A stretch of 59,874 bases of DNA from Cryobacterium melibiosiphilum (lineage in GTDB: Bacteria; Actinomycetota; Actinomycetes; Actinomycetales; Microbacteriaceae), in assembly GCF_003602235.1 (NCBI RefSeq), contig NZ_QZVS01000081.1, forward strand, positions 39,201 through 99,074. Reading direction: 5' to 3'. Below, piece by piece: positions 34,776 through 42,824 of this stretch. The translations under genes were made by a program, and so were the position numbers. How positions within the stretch are numbered: the stretch's first letter is position 1; each line of letters opens with the position of its first letter. The notes beneath the pieces were generated by a model, which saw nothing but the letters and a program-made list of their open reading frames with translations, was not told where the DNA came from and made no database searches.

Positions 34776-35931
34776 GGAACTGCTGGTAATTGGAGGACCG
34801 GTCGTTCACATCCATCCAGAGCACGGTGTTGATCTGGGCGTCGGTGGGGGTGTGGTCATAGAGAAACGGATAGTCGGCTGTGATCTGGGCGCGCAGGGTG
34901 CTCGTGCTGAGGGAAGGGAAGGCGATGTCCGCCAGCCAGGTCCACATCAGCGGGGACTCCTGACCGGGCGGGTCCCACCGGTAGCCGCCCAGCGGTACCT
35001 TGTAGACGCGCCGGTTGGTGACCGCACGAACCCCCGACCAGGCCGGATTCGAGTAGATGTCGTCGGGCATCGCTCCGTCGAAGTTGCCGAGCAGGATCAC
35101 CTCGGGGTTCCAGGTCAGCACCTGCTCCAGGTCGACGCCGACCATGCCGGTTCCGGGGGCGGGGGCATCGCCCGTCGCCGGGTTGGTGCCGCCCACGAGC
35201 TTGATGTAGAAATCGTTGTAGGTGTTCGCGCCGGCGACCTTGAGACCCTCGGTGAACCGGTTGAAATAGAGGATGCTCGGGCCAGGCTGCGCGCGTGCGG
35301 CGGCGTCGGCCTGCACCTGGGCGAGGGCACCATCGCTGCGCGCCTTGATCTCCGTGGCGCGTTCGGGTTTTCCGAGCATCGTGGCGAAAATCTGCACCCA
35401 GGAGTCGACGTCTTCCTGGGTGCCGTTATTGGTGAGACCGATGACCGTGAGACCGGCGTTTTCGAGGGGTTCCACCAGGGGAGAGTCGCTCCACTGCACC
35501 ACCACGTCGGGCTCGAGATCGAGGATGCTCTCGACGTTGGGCGTGAAATCACTCGTGGCGATGTCGTGCGGAAGTTTCAGCAGCTCCGGAAAGAACTGGC
35601 CGAGGATGCCGTCTTTGATCGCCATCCAGGAGGCATTGTGCATGCCGACCAGGTGCTGCGCCGACCGGTCGACGGCCACGATCAGCGACGCCGACGGCAT
35701 CGGAATCGTCACGACCCGGGTCACGGCCTGGTTGAAGGTGAGCACCGTGCCGCGGTTGTCGGTCACCTCGATTTGCGTCGGGCTCCCCGATCCGCTCGGC
35801 ACGGCCGGCGTGGCCGAGGAATCGGTGCAGGCCGCGAGCACGACCGTGCCTCCGACGAGAAAGAATCCGGCGAGCACGGTGCGTCTGCTGAGGAGGGCCG
35901 CTGCGGGGGGTGTCGTTTCCGGTGTCGTCAT
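34765..35931 (-). CDS. FecB/BtuF-type substrate-binding lipoprotein (predicted nickel-complex binding)
   Basis: This 388-aa protein has a signal with twin arginines (SRRTVLAG, residues 15-22) and a lipobox LAAC (Cys35), then a Peripla_BP_2 domain (VVTIPMPSASLIVAVD, ESILDLEPDVVVQWSD, LEQVLTWNPEVILLGN). Such proteins bind siderophores, cobalamin or chelated metals. It starts at MTTPETTPPA with AGGAGG upstream. It heads the operon and is divergent from hypA, with 177 bases between them, so a nickel complex is the favoured ligand; cobalamin or a siderophore remain possible. Confidence 0.88.
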   Translation of the reverse strand: MTTPETTPPAAALLSRRTVLAGFFLVGGTVVLAACTDSSATPAVPSGSGSPTQIEVTDNRGTVLTFNQAVTRVVTIPMPSASLIVAVDRSAQHLVGMHNASWMAIKDGILGQFFPELLKLPHDIATSDFTPNVESILDLEPDVVVQWSDSPLVEPLENAGLTVIGLTNNGTQEDVDSWVQIFATMLGKPERATEIKARSDGALAQVQADAAARAQPGPSILYFNRFTEGLKVAGANTYNDFYIKLVGGTNPATGDAPAPGTGMVGVDLEQVLTWNPEVILLGNFDGAMPDDIYSNPAWSGVRAVTNRRVYKVPLGGYRWDPPGQESPLMWTWLADIAFPSLSTSTLRAQITADYPFLYDHTPTDAQINTVLWMDVNDRSSNYQQFHAG

Positions 35932-36058
35932 CAAGATCCTCCTGGTGGGCGCGGGTGGGCGCGGCAGTGCCGGAAGCGGAATTCCAGACAGCATCCGCCC
36001 GATCCCGGGCACTGTCAACGGTTCGACGGCCGCCGAACGATACGGCCCGAATCCGGCA

Positions 36059-36087
36059 TTGCGAGGACCGAGACCCGGGTCTACATT
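36059..36087 (+). promoter_or_regulatory. Candidate promoter of the hydrogenase operon
   Basis: TTGCGA (36059-36064), 17 bases, then TACATT (36082-36087) fits a SigA-type promoter and would start transcription about 15 bases before the hypA GTG. On the other strand TTGACA (36018-36013) is a good -35 for the binding-protein gene, but its -10 is poor (GATGCT). No palindromic regulator site was found between them. Confidence 0.45.
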
Positions 36088-36108
36088 GTTTCTTCGAGGT
36101 GGAATACC

Positions 36109-36456
36109 GTGCATGAACTGTCGATTGCGTCCAGCCTCGTCGACACGATCCGTGACCGTACCGGCGAGCGCACTGTCGCGTCCGTTCACCTGCGGATCGG
36201 GCAACTGTCGGGCGTTCTGGCGGATGCCCTCCGCTTCAGCTTCGAGATCGCCGCGGCCAACACCGCTCTCGAGGGGGCCGAATTGATTCTCGAGCAGCCG
36301 GCCGGCCGCATCCGCTGTCGCACCTACGGGCTCGATTCCGGCCTGGTCGACCAGTTTCTGCTGTGCGCGTGTGGCAGCGCCGACGTTCAGGTGACGGCGG
36401 GCCGCGAGCTCGACCTGGTCGCCGTGCAACTGGCCGCCGTCGAGGCTGCCGGTTAG
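36109..36456 (+). CDS. hypA: Hydrogenase nickel-insertion protein HypA with altered zinc site
   Basis: HypA delivers nickel to the hydrogenase large subunit. The 115-aa protein starts at GTG and reads MHELSIASSL, with the nickel-binding His2 directly after the start; GAGG lies about ten bases upstream. HypA proteins normally bind zinc with two CxxC pairs. Here the first pair reads CRTY and the second CAC (LLCACGS), so two of the four expected positions are changed although the rest of the fold (RIGQLSGVLADALRFSFE) is conserved. It begins the hydrogenase operon, 12 bases before hypB. Confidence 0.88.
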   Translation: MHELSIASSLVDTIRDRTGERTVASVHLRIGQLSGVLADALRFSFEIAAANTALEGAELILEQPAGRIRCRTYGLDSGLVDQFLLCACGSADVQVTAGRELDLVAVQLAAVEAAG

Positions 36457-36468
36457 GAAGGGACAACC

Positions 36469-37380
36469 GTGTGTTCAACGTGTGGCTGTAACGACGACGC
36501 CGGAGTGCGGGTCGACGGGAGATCCGTGACCGGCCTCACACTGATCGCCAATCCCGCCCACGACCCTCACAGCCACCCCCACGACCACCCGCATTCCCAC
36601 CCGCACGGCCACGATTCCGATGTTCACCCGACCGAGACCGTGCTGTTCGAGCAGAGCCTGCTCGCCCACAACGACCTGCTCGCGGCCCGCAACCGGGGCT
36701 GGCTCGAGGGCCGCGGCATCCGTGCGCTGAACGTTATGAGTTCACCCGGCTCCGGCAAGACCACCCTGCTCGTGCGCACCCTCACCGAGTGCGCCCTCAC
36801 AGAGTTTGCCCTCACCGCGTCCGGTGGGCGGATGCCGTTCGCCGTCGTCGAAGGTGACCAGGAGACCTCGATCGACGCCGACCGCATCCGCGCCACCGGA
36901 GTGCCGGTCGTGCAGGTCAACACCGGAGCGGGCTGCCACCTCGACGCCGACATGCTCCGGCACGCGCTCGACACCCTCGACCCTGACCCCGGATGCACGG
37001 TGCTGATCGAAAACGTCGGCAATCTCGTCTGCCCGGCCCTGTTCGACCTCGGCGAAGCGGCCAAGGTCGTCATCGTCTCGGTCACCGAGGGCGACGACAA
37101 ACCCCGAAAATACCCGCACATGTTCGCGGCGGCCGATCTTGTGGTGATCAACAAGAGCGACCTGCTTCCCTACGTTGAATTCGATGTCGAGCGGTGCGCG
37201 AGCCAGGCCCGACAACTGAATCCGAATGTTGACGTGCTGGTGGTGTCGGCCACGACGGGCGCAGGCCTCGACGGTTGGTACCACTGGCTGACGCGCCCGT
37301 CCGGCGCAATCCGCGGCGACGCAACCCGCGGCGAGGCGAACCCAGGAGACACCGATGCCCACTACTACACCCACTACTGA
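36469..37380 (+). CDS. hypB: Hydrogenase nickel-incorporation GTPase HypB
   Basis: HypB stores nickel and uses GTP to help place it in the hydrogenase active site with HypA. The 303-aa protein starts at GTG (MCSTCGC) with the high-affinity CxxCxC nickel site (Cys2, 5, 7), followed by a His-rich stretch (residues 31-53, ten or so His) for nickel storage, then the GTPase P-loop SSPGSGKTTL (91-100), NTGAGCHLDADM, ENVGNLVCPALFDLG and VINKSDLL. The C-terminal 20 residues are non-conserved and overlap the start of the small-subunit gene by 26 bases. Confidence 0.95.
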   Translation: MCSTCGCNDDAGVRVDGRSVTGLTLIANPAHDPHSHPHDHPHSHPHGHDSDVHPTETVLFEQSLLAHNDLLAARNRGWLEGRGIRALNVMSSPGSGKTTLLVRTLTECALTEFALTASGGRMPFAVVEGDQETSIDADRIRATGVPVVQVNTGAGCHLDADMLRHALDTLDPDPGCTVLIENVGNLVCPALFDLGEAAKVVIVSVTEGDDKPRKYPHMFAAADLVVINKSDLLPYVEFDVERCASQARQLNPNVDVLVVSATTGAGLDGWYHWLTRPSGAIRGDATRGEANPGDTDAHYYTHY

Positions 37381-38446
37381 TCCCGCTGCCAAGCGCACCG
37401 ACGCGACCCCCGCCGAAGAGGCCCTGATCCACGTGCTGTGGATCAATGCCGGCCTCAGCTGCGACGGTGACTCCGTCGCCCTCACCGCGGCCACCCAGCC
37501 GAGCGTCGAGGAGATCGCGCTCGGTGCCCTGCCCGGCCTGCCGCACATCGCGATGCACTGGCCGCTGATCGACTTCGAGTGCGGCCCAGAACACGGCGCC
37601 GACGACTTTCTGGAGTGGTTCCGCAAGGCCGACCGTGGCGAACTGGAACCGTTCGTGCTGATCGTCGAGGGCTCGATCCCGAACGAGAAACTGCACGCCG
37701 AGGGCGGCTACTGGAGCGGTTTCGGCAACAATCCCGACACCGGGCAGCCGATCACCACGAGCGAATGGCTCGACCGACTCGCCCCGAAGGCCACGGCGAT
37801 CATCGCCGCCGGCACCTGCGCGACCTACGGCGGCATCCACGCGATGGCCGGCAACCCGACCGGCGCGATGGGGGTGCCCGACTACCTCGGCTACGGCTGG
37901 ACCAGCAAGGCCGGCATCCCGGTCGTCTGCGTGCCGGGCTGCCCGATCCAGCCCGACAATCTCTCCGAAACCATCACCTACCTGCTCTACCAGGCGACCG
38001 GGCAGGCGCCGATGATCCCGCTCGACGACAACCTGCGGCCGACCTGGCTGTTCGGCCACACCGTTCACGAAGGATGCGACCGGGCCGGCTACTACGAGCA
38101 GGGCGACTTCGCGACCGAATACGGTTCACCCAAGTGCATCGTGAAGCTCGGCTGCTGGGGGCCGGTGGTCAAGTGCAACGTGCCCAAGCGCGGCTGGATG
38201 AACGGCATCGGCGGTTGCCCGAATGTGGGCGGCATCTGCATCGGCTGCACCATGCCGGGCTTTCCCGACAAATTCATGCCCTTCATGGACGAACCGCCCG
38301 GCGGCAAACTGTCGACGACGGCGATCATGCCCTACGGCACGACCATTCGAGCGCTGAGGAAGATCACCGGCACCACGCTCGACAAGGAACCGCGCTGGCG
38401 CCAGCCCGGCAACAAACTTCTGAGCGGTGCCGTGCGCACCTGGTAG
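37355..38446 (+). CDS. hhyS: [NiFe]-hydrogenase group 1h small subunit
   Basis: This is the electron-transfer subunit of the actinobacterial high-affinity, oxygen-tolerant uptake hydrogenase, which oxidises atmospheric-level hydrogen. The 363-aa protein has no Tat signal. Its first cluster site reads LSCDGDSVAL, where Asp39 replaces the second Cys of the usual CxxC, the 3Cys-1Asp proximal cluster known for group 1h. Further ligands are in AGTCATYGG, VPGCPIQP, GHTVHEGCDRAGYYEQG, KLGCWGPVVKCN and GGCPNVGGICIGCT. GGAG precedes the ATG, which lies inside the end of hypB. The large subunit follows after 65 bases. Confidence 0.95.
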   Translation: MPTTTPTTDPAAKRTDATPAEEALIHVLWINAGLSCDGDSVALTAATQPSVEEIALGALPGLPHIAMHWPLIDFECGPEHGADDFLEWFRKADRGELEPFVLIVEGSIPNEKLHAEGGYWSGFGNNPDTGQPITTSEWLDRLAPKATAIIAAGTCATYGGIHAMAGNPTGAMGVPDYLGYGWTSKAGIPVVCVPGCPIQPDNLSETITYLLYQATGQAPMIPLDDNLRPTWLFGHTVHEGCDRAGYYEQGDFATEYGSPKCIVKLGCWGPVVKCNVPKRGWMNGIGGCPNVGGICIGCTMPGFPDKFMPFMDEPPGGKLSTTAIMPYGTTIRALRKITGTTLDKEPRWRQPGNKLLSGAVRTW

Positions 38447-38511
38447 CCGCACCCCTGACGGAACACCCCCGACACATCTCGCCCCACCTGGCCACGAGAA
38501 AGGCGCCAGCA

Positions 38512-40305
38512 ATGACCTCGACCATCCCGACCCCCGCACACTCGGCGCCGGGGGATGACTCCCTCGTCGAGATGAACTGGGACCCCATCACCCGCATCGT
38601 GGGGAGCCTCGGCATCTACACGAAGATCGACTTCAACAACCGTGAGGTGGTGGAGTGCCACAGCACCTCGTCGATCTTTCGCGGCTATTCCATCTTCATG
38701 AAGGGCAAGGACCCGCGCGACGCCCACTTCATCACGAGCCGCATCTGCGGCATCTGCGGCGACAACCACGCCACCTGCTCGTGTTACGCCCAGAACATGG
38801 CCTACGGGGTGAAACCGCCGAACCTCGGCGAGTGGATCGTGAACCTCGGCGAAGCGGCCGAGTACATGTTCGACCACAACATCTTCCAGGAGAACCTGGT
38901 CGGCGTGGACTACTGCGAAAAGATGGTGAAGGAGACCAACCCCGGGGTTCTCGCGCTCGCCGAGAACACCCGCGCCCCGCACGAGGGTGACCACGGCTAC
39001 CGCACCATCGCCGACATCATGCGCACCCTCAACCCCTTCACGGGCGAGTTCTACCGCGAGGCACTGCAGGTGAGCCGCTCCACGCGCGAAATGTTCTGCC
39101 TGATGGAAGGCCGGCACGTGCATCCGTCGACGCTGTATCCCGGCGGAGTCGGCACGGTCGCGACGATCCAGCTGATGACCGACTACATCACCCGCCTGAT
39201 GCGCTACGTCGAATTCATGAAGAAGGTCGTGCCGATGCACGACGACCTCTTCGACTTCTTCTACGAAGCACTGCCCGGCTACGAACAGGTCGGGCTGCGG
39301 CGCACCCTGCTCGGTTGCTGGGGAGCCTTCCAGGACCCGGAGTACTGCAACTTCGAATACAAGGACATGACCGAGTGGGGCCGCAAGATGTACGTCACCC
39401 CCGGTGTCGTCGTCGACGGCAAGCTCGTCACGACCGACCTCGTGCGCATCAACCTCGGCATCCGCATCATGCTCGGCTCGTCGTACTACCAGGACTGGAC
39501 CGGGCAGGAGATGTTCGTCACGAAGGACCCGCTCGGTAACCCCGTCGACCGCCGGCATCCGTGGAACCAGCACACCAACCCCCAGCCGCAGCGCCGGGAC
39601 TTAGACGACAAATATAGCTGGGTGATGTCGCCGCGCTGGTTCGACGGCACCGACAACCTCGCCCTCGACACCGGCGGCGGCCCGCTCGCCCGGCTCTGGA
39701 CGACCGCGCTCGCCGGGCTCGTCGACATCGGCTACCTCAAGGCCACCGGCACCAGCGTGCAGATCGAGCTGCCCAAGACCGCCCTGAAAGGGCCGGTCAG
39801 CCTCGAGTGGACGATTCCGCAGTGGAGCAACACCCTCGAACGCAACCGGGCGCGCACCTATTTTCAGGCCTACGCGGCCGCGGCGGCGTTGCACTTCGCC
39901 GAGAAGGCTCTCGACGAGATTCGGGCCGGGCGCACCAAGACCTGGGAGAAATTCGAGGTGCCTGACGAGGCCGTCAGCTGCGGTTTCACCGAGGCCGTGC
40001 GCGGTGTACTCAGCCACCACATGGTGATTCGCGACGGCAAGATCGCCAACTACCACCCCTACCCGCCGACCCCGTGGAATGCGAGCCCGCGGGACTCCTC
40101 GGGAACCCCCGGCCCCTACGAAGACGCCGTGCAGGGCCAGCCGATCTTCGAGGAGAATGACCGGGAAAACTTCAAGGGCATCGACATCATGCGCACCGTA
40201 CGCAGTTTCGATCCGTGCCTGCCGTGCGGGGTGCACATGTACCTCGGCGAGGGCAAGACCCTCGACCTGCTGCATTCCCCGACGCAGACGCTGACCGGCG
40301 AGTAG
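38512..40305 (+). CDS. hhyL: [NiFe]-hydrogenase group 1h large subunit
   Basis: This is the catalytic subunit holding the NiFe(CN)2CO centre. The 597-aa protein has the L1 motif RICGICGDNHATCSCYA (Cys79, Cys82) and L2 motif SFDPCLPCGVHMY (Cys569, Cys572), both in the group 1h forms. After the L2 His a tail of about 22 residues remains, the segment expected to be cut by the maturation protease encoded six genes downstream. AAAGG precedes the ATG. The NifU/Rieske-like gene starts two bases after its stop. Confidence 0.96.
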   Translation: MTSTIPTPAHSAPGDDSLVEMNWDPITRIVGSLGIYTKIDFNNREVVECHSTSSIFRGYSIFMKGKDPRDAHFITSRICGICGDNHATCSCYAQNMAYGVKPPNLGEWIVNLGEAAEYMFDHNIFQENLVGVDYCEKMVKETNPGVLALAENTRAPHEGDHGYRTIADIMRTLNPFTGEFYREALQVSRSTREMFCLMEGRHVHPSTLYPGGVGTVATIQLMTDYITRLMRYVEFMKKVVPMHDDLFDFFYEALPGYEQVGLRRTLLGCWGAFQDPEYCNFEYKDMTEWGRKMYVTPGVVVDGKLVTTDLVRINLGIRIMLGSSYYQDWTGQEMFVTKDPLGNPVDRRHPWNQHTNPQPQRRDLDDKYSWVMSPRWFDGTDNLALDTGGGPLARLWTTALAGLVDIGYLKATGTSVQIELPKTALKGPVSLEWTIPQWSNTLERNRARTYFQAYAAAAALHFAEKALDEIRAGRTKTWEKFEVPDEAVSCGFTEAVRGVLSHHMVIRDGKIANYHPYPPTPWNASPRDSSGTPGPYEDAVQGQPIFEENDRENFKGIDIMRTVRSFDPCLPCGVHMYLGEGKTLDLLHSPTQTLTGE

Positions 40306-40307
40306 CC

Positions 40308-41357
40308 ATGGGCGAGGTGCGTGCCACCGGCATCGCGACGCTGATCGATGCGCTCGGGGCGGGCGGCATGCTGGCCCGGGAGCGCGCCGAAGACCTCGTG
40401 CGTCAGGTGACCGACCTCTACGGAGAAGCACTCGAACACGTGCTCACGATTGCCAGCCAATCCGACGCGAGCCAGACGGACGCCCGCCAGACGGACGCCC
40501 GCCAGACGGATGCCCGCATCGGCCGGGCCGAGGCATCCGCGCTCGACGCCGCGCCCGGCACGCACGCACCCGGCGCGTCGTCGATCGTTGATGCCCTCGT
40601 CTCCGATGAGCTGATTTCGGGGCTGCTGCTGGTGCACGGCCTGCATCCACAGGACGCCCCGACCCGGGTCGCCGCCGCCCTCGAGAGCGTGCGCCCCTAC
40701 CTCGGCTCGCACGGCGGCGACGTCGAACTGCTCGGCCTCAGCGACGACGGGGTCGTGCGGCTGCGGCTGCTCGGCAGCTGCAACGGATGCCCCTCCTCGT
40801 CGGTCACCCTGAAGCTCGCCGTCGAGGACGCCATCGAACGGGCAGCCCCCGAGGTCACCCGCATTGACGTGGAGCAACCCGCGAAAGTGGCGGCGGTGAT
40901 CCCGGTGGAGGCGTTGCGCATCCGCCTGGCCGATGCCCCGGAACCCGTTCCCGCGAGCGCGGATGCGGGCGGTTCCTGGGAGCCCGTCCCCGAGCTTGCC
41001 GACCTCGACCCCGGGGAGGTGGCCGGATTCATCGTGGCGGGGGTGCCGATTCTGGCGACCCGCACGAGCGCTGAGGTGTTCGTGTTTCGGGACTACTGCC
41101 CGCGTTGCGCGGCCTCGATGGCGGGGGCAACCCTGCAGCGGGCGCTCGCCGCACCCGCCGGCGGCGGGTTGCTGCGCTGCCCGACCTGCCGCAAGCACTT
41201 CGACGTGCGCGGCGCCGGGGCCTGTATCGAAGACAAGGGGGTGCACCTCGACCCACTGCCGCTGCTGCTGCGCGCAGGGGTGCCGAGCGTGGCGGTGCCG
41301 AGCAGCCTGATGCCCAGCAGCCAGATGCCCAGTCTGGCCGGCGGGGTGCCCTCGTGA
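40308..41357 (+). CDS. NifU-domain and Rieske-like iron-sulfur protein (HhyE-like)
   Basis: This 349-aa protein is the Fe-S gene that regularly follows group 1h hydrogenase subunits and probably accepts electrons or helps cluster assembly. A central NifU C-terminal-type domain has LGSCNGCPSSSVTLKLAVE. A C-terminal domain is built like a Rieske domain but with Cys in place of the His ligands: YCPRC and then LRCPTCRKHFDVRGAG, so it may bind a rubredoxin-like or other all-Cys centre. A tandem 15-nt repeat at 40471-40515 encodes QTDAR copies between the domains, and another pair at 41304-41333 encodes LMPSS/QMPSL near the end. The stop overlaps the next start (GTGA). Confidence 0.85.
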   Translation: MGEVRATGIATLIDALGAGGMLARERAEDLVRQVTDLYGEALEHVLTIASQSDASQTDARQTDARQTDARIGRAEASALDAAPGTHAPGASSIVDALVSDELISGLLLVHGLHPQDAPTRVAAALESVRPYLGSHGGDVELLGLSDDGVVRLRLLGSCNGCPSSSVTLKLAVEDAIERAAPEVTRIDVEQPAKVAAVIPVEALRIRLADAPEPVPASADAGGSWEPVPELADLDPGEVAGFIVAGVPILATRTSAEVFVFRDYCPRCAASMAGATLQRALAAPAGGGLLRCPTCRKHFDVRGAGACIEDKGVHLDPLPLLLRAGVPSVAVPSSLMPSSQMPSLAGGVPS

Positions 41358-42133
41358 GCGACGCCGGCAGCGGGGGAGCAGGGGTGGAGTCCGCATTCGC
41401 GGTGCTGCGCCGTATCACCCGCACCCGCCCGACCGTGGACCCGGGGCCGCGCTGCGAGATGTGCGGGGAACCCATTGGCGAACCGCACCAGCACGTCGTC
41501 GACATCGACAGCCGCGCCATGCTGTGCACCTGCCGGCCCTGTTACCTGCTCTTCACCGACGCCACCGCGCACCTGCGCTACCGCTCGGTGCCCGACCGCT
41601 ACCGCCGCTTCACCGACTTCGACCTCGGGGCCGGCCAGTGGGACGAACTGGAGATTCCGGTGGGGCTCGCTTTCTTCTTCGACAATGCCCAGGCCGAGCA
41701 GACGATCGCGTTCTATCCGGGGCCGGCCGGGGCAACCGAGTCTGAGCTTCCGCTCGGCGCGTGGAACGCGGTGCGGGCCCGCAACCCGGGCCTGGACATC
41801 GTGGCTCCCGACACCGAAGCGCTGCTGGTGCGGGCGCCCGGCGCCGACGGGGTCGGGCCGCGGGGTGCCGGCGGGGGTGCCAGGGTCGGCGTCGGCTCCG
41901 GGCAGTTCGAGTGCTACCTCGTGCCCATCGACGCCTGTTACGAACTCGTCGGCGCGCTGCGGCGGGTGTGGCGCGGTTTCGACGGCGGCCAGGAGGCGCG
42001 CGCCCAGCTGACCGCCTTCTTCGACCGGGTGGAGGCGCGCAGCCGGCCGGCACCGGCCGGGGCGGCATCCGCTGGCCTCGCGACGGGTGTCCAGGCACCG
42101 GCTCGACCGAGCAGGGGGACCACGGATGCTTGA
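41354..42133 (+). CDS. DUF5947 family protein of the hydrogenase operon
   Basis: This 259-aa protein of unknown function matches DUF5947, found in group 1h hydrogenase operons. The N-terminal part has a possible metal site, RCEMCGEPIGEPHQHVVD and MLCTCRPCYLLF (about residues 33-68). The middle is a conserved beta-rich region (AFFFDNAQAEQTIAFYPGPAG), and the C-terminus ends in a low-complexity Ala/Pro/Gly tail. The GTG overlaps the upstream stop by four bases, and its end overlaps the DUF6084 gene by eight, so it is translated with the hydrogenase. Confidence 0.82.
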   Translation: MSDAGSGGAGVESAFAVLRRITRTRPTVDPGPRCEMCGEPIGEPHQHVVDIDSRAMLCTCRPCYLLFTDATAHLRYRSVPDRYRRFTDFDLGAGQWDELEIPVGLAFFFDNAQAEQTIAFYPGPAGATESELPLGAWNAVRARNPGLDIVAPDTEALLVRAPGADGVGPRGAGGGARVGVGSGQFECYLVPIDACYELVGALRRVWRGFDGGQEARAQLTAFFDRVEARSRPAPAGAASAGLATGVQAPARPSRGTTDA

Positions 42134-42824
42134 CCTCGGGTTCAGCGTGCTCGATATCGCGGCCGAGCCTTATGCCGCCGCGCCGCAGCTGACCGCGCGG
42201 CTGCGGGTGACCGAGTCGACCGGGGCGGTCGTGCACGCGATCGCGCTGCGCTCGCAGGTGCGCATTCATCCGCAACGGCGTGCCTACGATGCCGAGGAGG
42301 AGGCCGGGCTGCTCGACCTGTTCGGTGAACGGGCCCGGTGGACCTCGACCTTGCGGTCGTTTCTGTGGCTGCAGTGCAGCACGACGGTGTCGGGCTTCAC
42401 CGGGGAAACCGAGGTCGACCTGCCGCTCGTGTGCACCTATGACTTCGACGTGGCCGCCGCGAAGTACCTGCACGCCCTGCGGGGCAGCACGGTGCCGCTC
42501 GAACTGCTGTTCTCGGGCAGCGTGTTCACGAAGGGCGCTGTGTCCATGACCGGCGCGACCGGGTTCGCGGTCGAGCAGGTGCCGTGGAACTGTGAAGCCT
42601 CGTACGCGCTGCCCGTGTTGGTGTGGCGCGACCTGATGGACCGCTATTTTCCGAACGCCGGCTGGATCCGTCTTGACCGGGACGTGCTCGGCGACCTCGC
42701 CCACTACAAGGCCTCGCTCGGGCTGACCTCGTGGGAAGCGGCGATCGCCACCCTGCTGGCCGGCGCCCAGGCGCAGGATTCTCCGAGCCGGCAGCACGTG
42801 TCGGGTCGGGAGGTGCGCTCATGA
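42126..42824 (+). CDS. DUF6084 family protein of the hydrogenase operon
   Basis: This 232-aa protein of unknown function matches DUF6084, another regular member of group 1h operons. Conserved-looking segments include ALRSQVRIHPQRRAYDAEEE, LWLQCSTTVSGFTGETEVDLP and VWRDLMDRYFPNAGWIRL. It is probably soluble and mostly beta-sheet. ATG 42126 overlaps the DUF5947 stop, and the stop overlaps the next gene (ATGA). Confidence 0.82.
   Translation: MLDLGFSVLDIAAEPYAAAPQLTARLRVTESTGAVVHAIALRSQVRIHPQRRAYDAEEEAGLLDLFGERARWTSTLRSFLWLQCSTTVSGFTGETEVDLPLVCTYDFDVAAAKYLHALRGSTVPLELLFSGSVFTKGAVSMTGATGFAVEQVPWNCEASYALPVLVWRDLMDRYFPNAGWIRLDRDVLGDLAHYKASLGLTSWEAAIATLLAGAQAQDSPSRQHVSGREVRS

Noticed and set aside
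36531..36630. His-codon-rich repeats in hypB as a possible CRISPR-like array
   Set aside because: The repeats are short CACCC/CAC units within an open frame and encode the known His-rich nickel store of HypB.
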